The notes under the pieces are model-generated. The model saw nothing but the letters and a program-made list of their open reading frames with translations. It did no database searches and had not been told where the DNA came from. Positions 9,389 to 20,977 of a stretch of 63,492 bases of DNA are shown one piece after another; position 1 is the stretch's first letter, and the number at the start of each line of letters is the position of its first letter. The stretch spans positions 1 through 63,492 of the forward strand of contig BBXU01002053.1 in NCBI GenBank assembly GCA_001598975.1, read 5' to 3'. This stretch comes from Parachlorella kessleri. Its lineage: Eukaryota > Chlorophyta > Trebouxiophyceae > Chlorellales > Chlorellaceae. Made by a program: the position numbers and the translations under genes.

Positions 9389-12171
9389 ATGACTGCTGCT
9401 GGAATGCGGCTGCCTGCTGGGTGCGTCAGGCTGCAGCTTGCACGGCCATGTGCTGCTCGTCGACAATACTCTAGGTCCCTCACCATCTTCACCAAGGCCC
9501 AGCCTTCTAAAACTAGTGGTGAGTGAGTGAGCCCTTGGTAGGCAGGGCCGGCTTGCTTCAGATTGCCTCCCCTGCCGAGAGTTGTGTACCAAGCAAGTTG
9601 TATGTAAGGCACAAGCAGCAACACCGCTGCCACCTGTGACCTACAGAGGTGGTTGACGAAAATATCAATGAATACTGCTCCCTCGACAAGGATGGCAAGC
9701 GGCCAACTAAGGAACTAACTCTAGGTGAGTTGCCCACATCCTCTGCTCGCCTTGTCGTGGTTCTACACTTCCCCCTGTAGTGCACCGATATCTCCCCTGG
9801 ACTGTGGTTGACTACTTGAATACTTTCCCCTAACTTCAGGCGAAAAGGAGCAAATCTTCCTTGAAGCACTCTCAGTAAGTTGACGGCATGTGAACCCTGC
9901 ATGGTGGGGACAAGGTGACCTGTGCAATATTGGATCCTACGAAGGCCATTTTACTACCGTTGGTTCAGCCGAGCTTCACCAGGCTGTTCATATATACTAT
10001 TGCCAAACTCAGGTGTAAGCCAGGGCCTGCTGTTACAATCTGCAGGCTTACTATACTGTGGGCAAGCCATCTATGTCTGATCAGGAGTTTGATAACCTCA
10101 AAGAAGAGCTCTTCTGGGAGGGCAGCAGGGTAGCAGTGCTAAGGTAAGTGGCCTCGGTATAGGCCTTGGAAACGCCCAAGCGTTGACACCAGGTTGCTGC
10201 CATACACGGGCCTGTGGCTGTAAGAATAACCTCGGCTAGGCTAAGGGCCTGCCCCAACCAGCATCCCAGGCTCGAATATCTGGTGCGAGCAGCTCGAGCT
10301 TGGGCCGTCTGCCCCTCCAGCACTCGGCGCCGCTGACCCCAGGCAGGATCCAGTACGCCTGCCGCCCCGTGTGCAGTGGCGACGAGCAGCGGTTTCTGGA
10401 GGCCCAGCTGGCCTACAACGCGGGCAAGCCGCTCCTGAGCGATGCCGAGTTCAGCGCGCTCAAGACCAAGCTGCGTCAGTCGGGCAGCAAGGTCACGGCC
10501 CAGGGTCCGCGCTGCAGCCTGCAAACCCAGGAAGTCAAGGCAGATGCTGACGTGGACTGGGTGAAGATGGTGGGCCTGAATGTGCCGCCCGCCCTGGTGG
10601 TGAGTTGGTGCCCCTGGGTGGGGGTCCTTGGGCATATGGCAGCGTGTCAGTGCGCTTATGATTACTCCAACATCAGCTTTTAATGTTCTGGATAGGAATC
10701 TTATCAGTTGCTGGCGCTTTTAAACTTTGCTGTGGAGGTAACCGCGTGGGACTTGGTTAGACACCCGCTCTGATCCACACCAGATGCCTAAGTGGATGGG
10801 GTCCGGATGGCGGGTTTGTCCGTGCACCCGGCCCTGGTGGCGAGTCACCCTTTGCCAGTGCAGTAAGCCTGGGTGGGCCCAGGGAAGAGGGCTGGGCCCT
10901 GTTGGTGGCACGTGGGTTTGGTGCGAGGCAGGGCTGCTCCGGGCAAGATGCAGAGTGGATACAGCTGCAGCCATCCCAACAAAGTCGTCACTGTGGAGCT
11001 CCACTTGGAGACAATAGCTTCTTCACCTCCTCTGCATCTGTGCTGAAGGTGGTCTGGCCACCTGTAAGTGTCAGCAGCTGTCACAGGCTGCCAATCTGCT
11101 GCCTGCCCTCGAGACCTGGCAGGGATCTTCCCTGCCCTTCAGGCTGGGCCATTGCACGTGTTGGGTGCCATGTGCAGTATGGAACTTGACGTGTGAGCCC
11201 TCTCTCCTGGCCAACAACCTGCAGGTGCTGGGTGCCATGTTCAGCATCGACAACCTCACAGGCGTCGAGCTCTGGAAGCCCATCCTGCAGCTCCCGCAGC
11301 CCTACGGCCTGGTGGTGATCTACGCCCTGGTGCTGCCGCTGGTGTACGTGCTCTCCAACTCCATAGCCACCTTCTTCTTTAGGGACGCACTGATCCTGCG
11401 GGTGAGGCAGCCAGCCACACCAGGGGAGGATACTGTGCAGTGAGACACTAGTCGTGCCTTCTGGGCGGTGGGGTGCTGCAGCTATTTTGAGGTTCTGCCG
11501 CTTCCAATTGGCTGCAGACTTGGGTAGGGCAGCTGGCGTGCCAAGGCCCGCCGGGTCCTACAGCCCATGTTTGTTACCACCTTGCACCACCCTGACCGAC
11601 TGTCAGCTGTCGCACACGGACTTTGGGGCACGGACCTCATAGGGCGGCTGGTGCTTGCCCAGCACTCTAGGCATGAAGCTTTGAGGGAGGTCAGGTGGGC
11701 AACGCCTGCCCCACTTGCACTCGGTTCGGAGGACTATGAGTTGGCTGGTTTACTAATTGCAGGCGCCCTGCCCCGGCTGCACCACAGTCAACACTACCTA
11801 CTTTGGCGACATCCTCACGGTTGCCGGTGCCCGCGACAAGAACACGGTGGTGTGCTCCGGGTGCCAGGCCAAGCTCACTTTTGATGCCATTGAGCGGGAG
11901 GTGAGCAACATGCCCCATGCTACTCGCTACAGCAGGCCTGTCTTCTGGTGTACCTGCCCGGTGTGCTTCTCGTGAGCACCCAGGGTGCCCTGGGAGAGCT
12001 CCAGGGGTGGTTGCAGCTTGTCACTCATGCGTAAGAACTTGGAATGAGTGCGTGCATGAGGTTCTATGACTGCAGGTTGTTGTGACAGCCCTGCCTGACG
12101 AGGCGGGTGGGGCCAAGTCCAATGGTGCCAAGCCCAAGGCTCCTTCCAAGGCAAAGGCTACTGCTGTCTGA
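9389..12171 (+). CDS. PGRL1: PGRL1, PGR5-like protein 1 (cyclic electron flow), chloroplast
   Basis: Thylakoid membrane protein that works with PGR5 in ferredoxin-dependent cyclic electron flow around photosystem I. Eight exons: 9389-9518, 9647-9724, 9840-9874, 10046-10143, 10377-10599, 11225-11401, 11763-11900, 12076-12171. They join in phase to 324 residues. Exon 1 is a transit peptide (Arg/Ser-rich, no acids before residue 40). Then come LSLEEKEQ-like TLGEKEQIFLEAL, YYTVGKPSMSDQEFDNLKEE, DEQRFLEAQLAYNAGKP and GPRCSLQT. A first membrane segment spans VPPALVVLGAMFSI and a second runs PYGLVVIYALVLPLVYVL. A zinc- or redox-type CPGC...CSGC pair follows. The conserved cysteines (EYCSLD, PRCS and the two CxxC) are those known to be redox-active in Arabidopsis. 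Exon 3 is only 35 bases. The tail after the last CxxC is Lys/Ala-rich and variable. Confidence 0.96.
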
Positions 12172-13762
12172 AGATTCGGCCTGCCTGCAGCAAGCTGAGG
12201 CATGTATGAATTAGTTGTCGGCTCCATGAGGTGTCATGGATAGTGGCAGTCATACTCAGTGTGCCTCTTGGTGTATATTTTACAATGCAACCTACTGTCC
12301 TGCGAGCCACTCGTCTCCACTATGAGGATGCTGATGCATTGAAGAACTGATTTGATTGGTCGAGGTTGGCGCTGCAAGGGAACATGATGAGAGCTGTACG
12401 ATTGTCGGTCGACCTCGAGCTGTGGTGGAATTTGACTGGGAGTCATGGGGCCTCTGAGGGGAAGTGCCGTGCACCTCAAGCCCCCTAGAGCAGCATTGCT
12501 GCAAGCCCAGTACAGTGCTAGCTGCACTGGCATTACGCTGAATGTTGTTCATCAGCACATGCATACCTCCCTGCACATGTTGACCACTCTGCTCAATGTT
12601 ATACCACTGCCGAAAGAAGCCTAGGCAGGCAGTACACCTGGCTTGGGGAAGCGGGGTTACAGTGGCTAAGGCAAACTTGGCTCCTGGGTTTTGCACCGCT
12701 CACATTTTTAGACGGGGCTGTAAGCACAGCTTGCCAACCTAGCGCTGGAGGGTCCAGAGCACGCACTAAGACTTGCAGCAGCATCCCATAAAACAGGATC
12801 GGCGATAAAACAATCGCCATCTTGGCAACCCCAGCGCCTTTTAGAACCAGGATGCGCTACCTGCCACAATTCTGACAAAGAGACAGGCCTCACGCAAGCC
12901 CAGAGCATGACTGCATCCAGCCCCGCCAGTCCAGTCTACCACAAACTCTCCTCAGTCCACTGCCAGCCACATTAATAAATAAACTGCATCCAGCCCTGTC
13001 AGTCCAGTTCGCCCCCACCTCCTCTGTTCGCACTGCCTGCCACCAACAACAAATAGACAAAAAATAACAAGACCACAGAGTCAAAAGTCAGGCAAGCCAT
13101 AACTGCATTGCCCCTGTCACCACAGTTCGCCTTGACCTCCGTTCGCACGACTAGCCACCCTGACTAAACAAGACTACAGAGTGCCGCTTGCGGGGGCATA
13201 GACAGGGGACTGTTGCCTACTTGCACAGCAATATACTATACTACAACAAAAGGCACAGAGCTAACACAAGTCGTATTTGCAGCAAAGCCGCAATTTGCCC
13301 GAACTTAAACAAGACTGAAAATACGCTCCGAGTGGCATTACAACAACTCACGCCATCACGAGGCGGGACACATTTGTGCCCAAGCACAACTTTGCGGCGT
13401 CTTCACAGCAATACTCCCTCACAACTCACTGTACAAATCAAAAACCATCCCTATGAAGTCCATATAGAGGAACTCAATATGGAGCAAGCCAAGCACCCAG
13501 CCAGTATCCTGTCCAAGTGACCAACCGCGAAGCGCATGAAGATAATTGTAGTAAACAGTGGCCTCGGTAAGCCCAATACTCTGCTAAGAAACCACCCTCG
13601 CAAGACTGTCGGATACAAGCTCTTTTGTAGTCGCCGTGCCTACTTGAAAACCAATGGTGCTCTAGGTCGCAAGGTAAACAGCCTGCCCAGGCCTAAGCAT
13701 GCGGTGTAGCCCTAGCCTGGATTGCTGCCTAGCCCCCCTTTCCAGAGTCGGGGAGCACTGCC
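12172..13762. other. Convergent intergenic region with tandem repeat copies
   Basis: About 1.6 kb between the PGRL1 stop (plus) and the LEA D stop (minus). A TGTAA at 12719-12723 may end PGRL1 transcripts, and a TTACA at 13338-13342 those of gene D. The middle holds three tandem copies of the dispersed element described separately. No coding exons were seen. Confidence 0.65.
12911..13160 (+). repeat. Three tandem copies of a dispersed ~65-base element
   Basis: Copies at about 12911-12972, 12983-13044 and 13103-13160. They share CTGCATCCAGCCC, a CAGTCCAGT-like centre and TGTTCGCACTGCCTGCCACC near the end; the third is most diverged. The same element occurs singly at about 17397, 20431, 31124 (inverted), 40295, 51764 (inverted) and 61751. 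Confidence 0.8.
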
Positions 13763-14926
13763 TCACCCGTCTTTGGAGTGGCACACCGCTGCCAGCGCTT
13801 CCCTCTTTTTAGCCTCTGTCGCCTCCAAATCCTCAACGGACCTACAAAGATCACAGCAGGTGGAATGCTGAGCGAGCTTGCAGTTGCACCTGTTGAGTGC
13901 CGCATGAATCCCTTGATACGCATTGAACCCCTTATATGGCATCAGCTGACCGGTCCCCGCAACTCTGAATCAACCAATGCGCCACACTTACACAACTTAC
14001 AGGCACACACTTTGGCGGGAAAGACCTGAAAAGCGGCAAATGAGACCAGAATGTAGCATGCCCACCTGTTGCTCATCGCTTCCTGCCCACCGACAGCTGC
14101 GCCATGCTCAACTGCTCGCTTTGTGCTGTCATACACGCTGTGGCTACTGGCTGCCGCCTGCCGCATGGCGGTGCTGCCACGGGAGGACCCTGCAGATGGA
14201 GGTGTGGGAATCGTGACACAGGAGCAGTACACAATAGACCTCAAGAAGGGGTAAGAGTGGTCTGTGGAAGAAGAGTGGGTAAGGCATGGGGAAAGACACT
14301 GGCTTGCAACTTAGCGATGGTGGGCTCGCAGGCAGCCGGACGGCCCAGACTTCAGCGGACAGCAGATATGTCATGCTCAGTTTCCAACCGCTGACTGCTC
14401 TGTCAAGGCACCGCCTAGCCCATCCGGTGGAAAGCAAACATACCGCCTGAACGCCACTCTTGGGCCGCATCGCCAGCACGCCTAGCCGCCTGCTTGATAG
14501 CATCTATTGAGTTGTTCTGCAAGCAGCCGGAGAAATATAGCACTCGGCTCTTTTTAAGGGCGCCAGCAGTTGTAGTTTGCGCATATTACACAGAGGTTAC
14601 AGGCGCAACCACCGGACTTGGCCCTTGAACAGCTAACACTATGACTGAACTTGCCTTAGCTGACTCATCAGCCGTCTCGGCAACATCTTGTGCCTCTGTG
14701 GCACTGGTGGCAAGGAGTTTGCGGGCTTGTATGGTGCTCGCCTGCACTTCAAAGGAGGCCTTGTTTTCTGCGCTCACGACTCACCCGCAGGCGCAGGTTC
14801 AGTGACACTGCAGAATGCTCTGGGTGTGCAGCAAGTCACCCTTTCAGTGCTTGTCGCGTTGACAGCCTTTCGCCAGTAGGCTCCCAGCGACCTACTACCC
14901 CTGGCTGTGACGTGCATTAGCGTCAT
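13763..14926 (-). CDS. LEA-like hydrophilic helical protein D, organelle presequence
   Basis: Five exons on minus: 14840-14926, 14655-14741, 14444-14516, 14066-14189, 13763-13841, joining in phase to 149 residues. Exon 1 begins MTLMHVTARGSRSLGAYWRK, basic and without acids, a mitochondrial-type presequence. The body is hydrophilic and helical: ATEAQDVAETADESAK, DAIKQAARRAGDAAQEW, MRQAAASSHSVYDSTKRA and LEATEAKKREALAA. It is a paralogue of gene C: the 'AARxxGDAAxEW' exon and the following exon of exactly 124 bases correspond in both position and phase. The second intron starts with GCAAGT rather than GT, a probable GC-AG intron, because the phase is kept only with this donor. Its start codon lies 76 bases from that of a plus-strand gene. 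The role is inferred as stress protection of an organelle matrix or membrane. Confidence 0.66.
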
Positions 14927-15002
14927 GACGGGGTCCAAGAGCGCTAGGCGCTTGTTGGCTGTTGAAAATGTCGTCTCGGAGCTAATATAAATTCTGATTT
15001 AC
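14927..15002. promoter_or_regulatory. Very short divergent spacer between LEA D and an unknown gene
   Basis: Only 76 bases separate the proposed start codons on opposite strands. TATAAA at 14986-14991 faces plus but sits 12 bases before the plus ATG, too close for a standard TATA box. Either that start is internal to the promoter or the motif is incidental. Confidence 0.35.
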
Positions 15003-16775
15003 ATGCTGACTGACAGGTGTGAGGGGCGGGAAGCCTTGGAGCAGGGGAGAGCACTGAAGAAGCTGGTCTTGTCTTGTTGGTTGTTGGGGACGCCGGTTTT
15101 GAGCTTAGGGATTTTCACGCAAAAGATGCATTTATTGGGGTTCACCACTTTGCGGGCATCACCTGCGACCTTCAATGGCAGGAGGGTAGAACCGTACCAA
15201 AGGAGCGCTGCCCAGGTTGCTCACCCACTCACACCAACAGTAAGGGCACCGAGGTTGATAAGATCTGTGTTTTTTCAGCGATCGCAAGTCCAGACGTCAT
15301 GTTGAGTGGAGCAGGGAGGGTGCTGGTATAGCAGGGAGGGTGCTGGTATAGCCAAGGCAGCAGGGTGTAGGTGGTCCTGTGGTAGCTACTTACTTTCAAT
15401 TTCCAATATTCAATGGGAGTACCTTTAAGAACAGCACTGCTCTCCTTTGCCACAGAGAAAGGAGGCAAGGGGATGTAGGTCCACAGCTGCAGCGGCACGG
15501 GGAAAGAGGAAAGACGGCTCAAGTCGAGTTGAAGCTGACTTCCCCAAGGTAGGAGAGTTGTGTATGCTTTGGACCATTGGAGCTCATTGGACGTGCTATG
15601 GTGGCTTGATAAGAATGAGGAACTCCTAAATGTACAACTGACCACAATCACTCAAAACTGGCAGCAGGGCCACACCAGACAATATAGCCCTACTCCGACT
15701 AGCCGACCGGTTGAATTGCATGCAACTTGGAGCCTGTGTCGGGGTGAGGGCCTAGTGTTTCTGTCTTTGAAGTAGGCAGCGGCGGGGGGCGAACCAGCGG
15801 CGTCGTCTGTTGGAGACGAGGCGACCGCAGAGCGGCAGGACCGCTATGCAGCGCTTGGAGTTGAGGACAAGGTAGGCCTGAGGCTTTTTCCCTAAGGGGG
15901 CTATAGCATATCCTGCTACAAATGCCGCAGAACTAGGAGTTGTCCAGGGCTCCATTAACCAAAGGTCCTGGCTTGCTGCTAGTTGGCTTGCTTGGGTTCC
16001 CAGTAAGTTCATTCAATGCGCTCTGGTGGTATTTGCACCCAAGGCGCTGAGATTCACCCGGCTTGCACTGATGCTACAGACAGGGCTGCTTACTGAGTCA
16101 GCCTCCGTGGCACGATGGACAGTGTGACACTCTGCGGTGTTGGGACGGGGGAACTGTTTTTGTGGTGCAGGAAGGGACAGGCCAGGAGTCAAGCTCGACA
16201 AATGCTGGGGAGGCAGCTAGTGATCCTGAGCAGGTTCGTTGAGGTGCTTGCGCTTAGAGGCCCTTCCTGGGGTTTTCACTGCGCTAGACCCTTGTGGTGC
16301 TAGGTAGATCTTCACGGGTGAGGGGATACCTTTGCACAACCCCAAGGTCATCTGCGTCTGCTTGAAGTTGCCCTGTGCACTCCGGAGAGGGATTGCCATA
16401 TGGTGTCCAAGGCAGTGCGCCTGTCAGCTAACCTGACTTACTTGCCGCCGCCAGCAGCAGCAGCAGCAGCAGCAAAGTCAGTGTATTGGCAGCTGGTTGG
16501 TGAAGATATTGCAACGAGTCGATTCCGCACTGCCAAGTTTGTTTGCCATGCAGGCGCAAGCGGCACTGGGGCAGTACATGGCAGAGTCGTTGAAGCAGAG
16601 GGCCAACCTAGTCGACACACCAGACGAGGTGGGTGATACCTACCCACCCATCCAGGACCAGGCAGCACCCCTTCTGGAACAGGCAAGGGAGGCGGTGGAG
16701 GTCAAGGCTGACAGCAAGCAAGGCCAACAGCACCATCAGCAGCATGAACATGAGGAGACCCAGGGGCAGGAGTAA
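15003..16775 (+). CDS. Unknown hydrophilic protein
   Basis: Not recognised. Proposed exons: 15003-15016, 15109-15185 (or to 15215), 15487-15548, 15776-15871, 16171-16233, 16554-16775. All phases close, giving 177 or 187 residues. The N-terminal part (DFHAKDAFIGVHHFAGI, then TCDLQW) looks folded. The rest is charged and probably disordered: a basic patch RGKRKDG, acidic/Ala segments, RYAALGVEDK, and a helical end (QAALGQYMAESLKQ, PLLEQAREAVEVK) followed by a His/Gln/Glu-rich tail. It has neither a presequence nor membrane segments. The least certain part is the 14-base first exon. A TGTAA at 17236-17240 could be its poly(A) signal. Confidence 0.45.
15311..15350. repeat. Perfect tandem duplication of 20 bases
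   Basis: GCAGGGAGGGTGCTGGTATA occurs twice without a gap (15311-15330, 15331-15350) inside an intron of the unknown plus-strand gene. Confidence 0.95.
16452..16474. repeat. CAG microsatellite in intron
   Basis: About seven consecutive CAG units in the intron before the last exon of the unknown gene at 15.0-16.8 kb. Confidence 0.85.
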
Positions 16776-17396
16776 CAGCGGTGTCCCTTGAATGCGCATG
16801 GTGCCTTGCCCTGCATGGTGTGCGGCAAGATGCTGGGGCAGCATGGTTTATATACTGCTCCCTGATAGGTTTGTGTGCCTCGTGGTGCTACACATTTCGT
16901 GCCTACAGTGTCATCTTGGTGTTTCCCTTCACTTACTGGCTGACAATGCCAGTGGCGCTGGGTCAGCAACGGACGTAGCCGTCAAACTGCGAGTTGTGTG
17001 TCAGTGTTCTTGCACCATGTTTCGAATAATGTGAGGATAACCTGGGCTCAAGCTGATTCTGGGCCCATTCGGAGGCAGGAATGCATGGAGTGCACCTTGT
17101 TGTTGACAGCAGCGTGCTTGCAGGTCATCACACAGCAGTTGCGCTAGGGCATGCCTCTTGGGCTTTACTGACAGGCTTGACACCCGAGGTTGATCCCACG
17201 TGGGCAGGGAATCTCACATCTGCGAGCAGGGCACCTGTAACAGTCAGGTTCAAGTGGCGTGCGCTGTGCAATCCTCCGCTTACCAGTCTTGAGCAGCAGA
17301 GCGGCAAGACTGGGCACGAACCTCAGCTTGTCTTGGGGAGAGACCTACTGAACCGGTTTCAGCAAGACCTAGAACATAAGTGCATCACGTCCTGAT

Positions 17397-17444
17397 AGTA
17401 CAGTGTGCCCCTCAACTCTTTTCTGTTCGCACTGCCTGCCACCA
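17397..17444 (+). repeat. Dispersed element, partial copy
   Basis: Shares TCTGTTCGCACTGCCTGCCA with the copies at 13.0 and 40.3 kb; the CATCCAGCCC half is lost. It sits just upstream of the gene starting at 17596. Confidence 0.65.
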
Positions 17445-17595
17445 TTTTCGGAGACCGCGAGGTCTACCGCGCGCGCCTCCCTCGCTTCGCCTGCTGCCAT
17501 CCAACGTCAGCACTTTTGTCCTGCCACTTGAGGAGCCCCATATATGCTCGGCATTCCAACAGTGAACCCTGCAACTTGCTACAAATCCAGACGTC

Positions 17596-19436
17596 ATGCT
17601 AACCTTCGCACGTGGAGGGCAGCGCCAGCTGTCTGGGTTGGCTGTCCGCTGCCTGGCCACACACCAGGTGCGGTTGTGGGTACGGGGTACGGTGGGTGCT
17701 TCTCTGTGCCTGTTGAGTGTGGGGTTTACCTGCAATACCTGGGTGCCGGCCTGTAAGGGGACCCCAAGCCTGCTCGGCAGCAACATGTCGTGCAAGGCTT
17801 TGGACACCCTGTGCACCACGGGGGAAGACTGCAGCGGCGGTAGACGATCCCTATGTTGCTTGTTGTACCTGTTTCCTAGCCAGCCCACGGGAGCTCCTCC
17901 CCTGCAAGGCAAGAAGTCTACCCAACTGGCGCACGCCTACAGTGATGTCCTTGGTATTCTTGGTAGCTGGTCTTCTGAGCTTGTGTGTACTTTGTGCGTC
18001 AGGAGGGTTTGACCGAGAAACTGAAGCACAAGGCTGAGGATTTGGTGCACAGAGCAGAGGACGTGCTTCATAATGTGGAGCACAAGTGAGTGCCCTTGGG
18101 CGAGCTGTCCTGCCTTCTTCCTTCGTACTTTCATTAGTCATAGCGGCATCACATGTAAACCCTTCGGCAAGCATGGAGTGAACCGTCATTACCTTCCACT
18201 GGTGTCATTGAAATAAAACTGGGACGGGAGAACAAATGATGGGCATGGAGGCATTTAAGACTATCTGCCGCAGGCTGTGTAGGTTCTGCTGTGTTGCCAC
18301 CACCAATTTGGCCACCCCCCTGCTGCCAATGAGTGTGGTGCCAGGGTGGAGGAGAAGGTCCATCGGGTGCAAGGCTATGTTCATGACAAGAGGGAGCACG
18401 CCCGAGAGGAGGCGGAGAGAGGCATGTTTACCGCCGACGACATAACAGAGGTGGCAGCACAGTTTGCCCAGAGAAGGAAGTGAGTTCCTGGCTGCACTAG
18501 CCGTGCATTACGTAGCTGTGCTGTGCTGTGCTATGCTGTGCAGGGGTCACGTTTGGTGTTCACAGCGTGTCTCAGGTACGGGCCGTGCGGGAAGCGCTGC
18601 AGGGCTCTCATGGCGGGAGCTGTCGGCGAAACCCTGGTCTGTGTACTCCTCCAGAAGGCCGGACGTGCACTTGATCTTGCTTTTCTAGCGGCTGCCTTGC
18701 AGAGGAGACCAGTCGATTGTGGAGACTGCTGTGAAGACTGAAGAGCGCATGGCCCACCCGCAGTCGGCCAGGTAGTTGCTGCGGCAGCTGTGATGCACCT
18801 TCCTTAGCTGCTAGCGCACGTGGCCTGAAAGAGTCGAGCCGCATGCCAAGCGTCAATGAAAGCTCCGCCGTGAGTGGCGCCTGCCCCTTCCCAAGTGCTG
18901 ACCTCGCAAGGCCCCTAATGCCACTGCCTCTGCAGCACAAAGGCACCCGAGCCCGAGTCTGATGAGGAGCTGCTCACTGAAAGCTCCCAGGACTTTGCCA
19001 CAGCCGCCAGGTGAGAAGAGGAAGGGCTGAGGAGAAGAGCTGACGGGGAAGCTGAAGCTGCTGCCCTGCATGTCCCAGTGGAGAGTGTGTAGTGGTGGCC
19101 ATCAGGCAGGGCCAGGCAGTTTGCTGTTTGTTGGCGGGATGCACCACTGGCACGTGGGAGCAAGGCGTGTGGCGAGCCTGGTGGTCTGGGTGGCTGCACA
19201 GCCTCTGTGTCCCCTGCCTTGGGTCAATCTCCCAGCTAGGCGCCATCACACACTGAGTGGTCGGATGGCGAAGAATTTGGGTCACCGCTGCGCTCCTGGC
19301 ACGGTACAATTGTGGAAGGGGTGGCTGCTTAAGCGTGTGCCCGTCCGCCACAACCAAGGCCGAGTTGGCCATGCCATGCAGGCAGCGCGAGTTGAAGGGT
19401 CTGCAAGACCTGGTGAAGGAAGACAGGGAAGCTTGA
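17596..19436 (+). CDS. LEA-like helical protein with mitochondrial-type presequence
   Basis: Six exons: 17596-17667, 18003-18085, 18345-18479, 18703-18771, 18936-19010, 19382-19436, joining in phase to 162 residues. Exon 1 reads MLTFARGGQRQLSGLAVRCL, basic and without acids, a typical presequence. The mature part is highly charged helix: LTEKLKHKAEDLVHRAEDVL, then VEEKVHRVQGYVHDKREHAREEAE with an 11-residue rhythm. It then becomes acidic (APEPESDEELLTES) and ends LQDLVKEDREA. The first helix resembles group 3 LEA or apolipoprotein-like membrane-binding repeats. TATATG lies about 55 bases upstream of the ATG. Two TGTAA sites (20323, 20589) are rather far for poly(A). It is the third presequence-bearing LEA-like gene in 13 kb but is not obviously a copy of C or D. 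Confidence 0.62.
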
Positions 19437-20977
19437 TACACAAGACAATACCAGTTATGGAATAAGGGGCAGGGCCAGCAATTTTACTTGCCTGCACAAT
19501 TCTGGTGGGAGCCTTACCCATGATACCTGATGAGGTCGGCGTTCTTGTCAGCACTTGCCTGGGGGCCTGGCTCATGATGTGTGCTAGGGGTGAGCGGTTG
19601 GGCGACATCCCCCACAACCGGCCCAGCCCAACTCTGCAGCTGAGCAACTGTTCAATCTGTCCGCCCTGAGCACATGCATGACAGTGGCGAACTGGCGTCT
19701 TTGGGAGAGCTCCTGGGGGCCACCTTGCTTGCATGTTGGCGGCTCTTACTCATTCAAGACTGAGGTGAACAGGAGGTGTGAGGTCTGACAGGATGGTATT
19801 TGATATCAGCTGGCGTAGCGATGAACTCAGTCACATACGTTTCCGCTCTGTTTCAGCAGCAGGGGGGCTCCTGCAGTCCCTTCCTGCCCTCGGCGCAGTA
19901 TTGATGGGGCATGTGGAAAATGGTAGCAGTCCGCGTCGAGCAGTTTTGGAGATGTTGTAGTGTTGCCGTCCTTGCCTATGGAGGCTTGCTTTTCTGCTGC
20001 CCGCCTCCTTGTACAGAATGTCGGTGCAAGTGTCACATATCGCACATGTGCCTTACAGATTTTGCAACATCAGTGCCTGCATATCCACGTAACGGGCTTG
20101 TTGCAGGGCTCAGCTGCTGTTGCTGAGCCAAATGAGTATTGTATTACTAGATAGCTAAGCAGCGCCATTTGCGTTTTAAGTGATCCCAATGCGGAGCTTA
20201 TTGACCTGTAGCTAGCACGGTAAGTGCAGCACCAGGCTGCAAGTGCAAGCCCGGCATGGGCTAACTCTATTTCGCAGCGATAAGGTCAATACCCTGCCAG
20301 TGCCACAAATGGAACTGTACAATGTAATAAGGCTTGCCCCTACGCCAAGCTGAACCCAGTGGTAGTATATCAGAAAGTGGAGCCAGTCAATCCTGGAACA
20401 CCTCAACGTGTCGACAACATCAGTTCCGTCCAGTACAGTCCAGTCCAGCCCAGCTTTACTCCCTGTTTGCACTACCTGCCACCCATACTAACATACTGCA
20501 AGCATCCAAGCTTGGGAGAGCCCTCTACAACCGTGAATGTTGAGGGGTGTCAGGCAGACCTGGCTTGAGCAGTTACTCAGCTTCCAAGTGTAAACAGTTC
20601 AACATACTTTCAATACCAGGGTGCAGATGATGGAAGTGAGGATGGTAGCAGCAAGGCGGTAGCTGTAGTGTATAATGCACGAGGAGGGCTGTACACCACC
20701 TAAGCCGCCCCAACCCTCTTAAAAGCCTTTCTAGTGTGGCCGTACTGTACACTACCCACTACCAAAGTCGCCAGAGGTGTCAGCTTGCGCGACCCTCATA
20801 CCACAAGACCGGCCTCTGTGGTTGGCCACCCTGGCGAGGTGTTGCACCACTGCCGCACGCTGTGCCGCAATCAATTGCTGCCGCTACACAGCAACGCTGG
20901 GCACCCAGCGGGAACCTCTCAGCCCCCTGCTCCACCCAACTCTCCAGGCTGAAAGGTGAAGTTCACCGATGCCGCCT
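19437..20977. other. Convergent intergenic region
   Basis: About 1.5 kb between the end of the plus-strand LEA-like gene and the NDUFA12 stop on minus. It includes one copy of the dispersed element at about 20431-20494. An exon-like stretch at 20631-20703 was considered and not accepted. Nothing else is recognisable. Confidence 0.6.
20431..20494 (+). repeat. Dispersed element copy
   Basis: Contains CAGTCCAGCCCAGCTTTACT followed by CCCTGTTTGCACTACCTGCC and ACCCATACTAACA, the full order of the consensus seen at 40.3 kb. Confidence 0.8.

Noticed and set aside
20631..20703. Exon-like stretch on plus (CAG acceptor, then GADDGSEDGSSKAVAVVY and a stop)
   Set aside because: Only 27 codons, with no upstream exon in phase and over 1.1 kb from the nearest plus-strand gene. 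Kept only as a possible alternative 3' exon.
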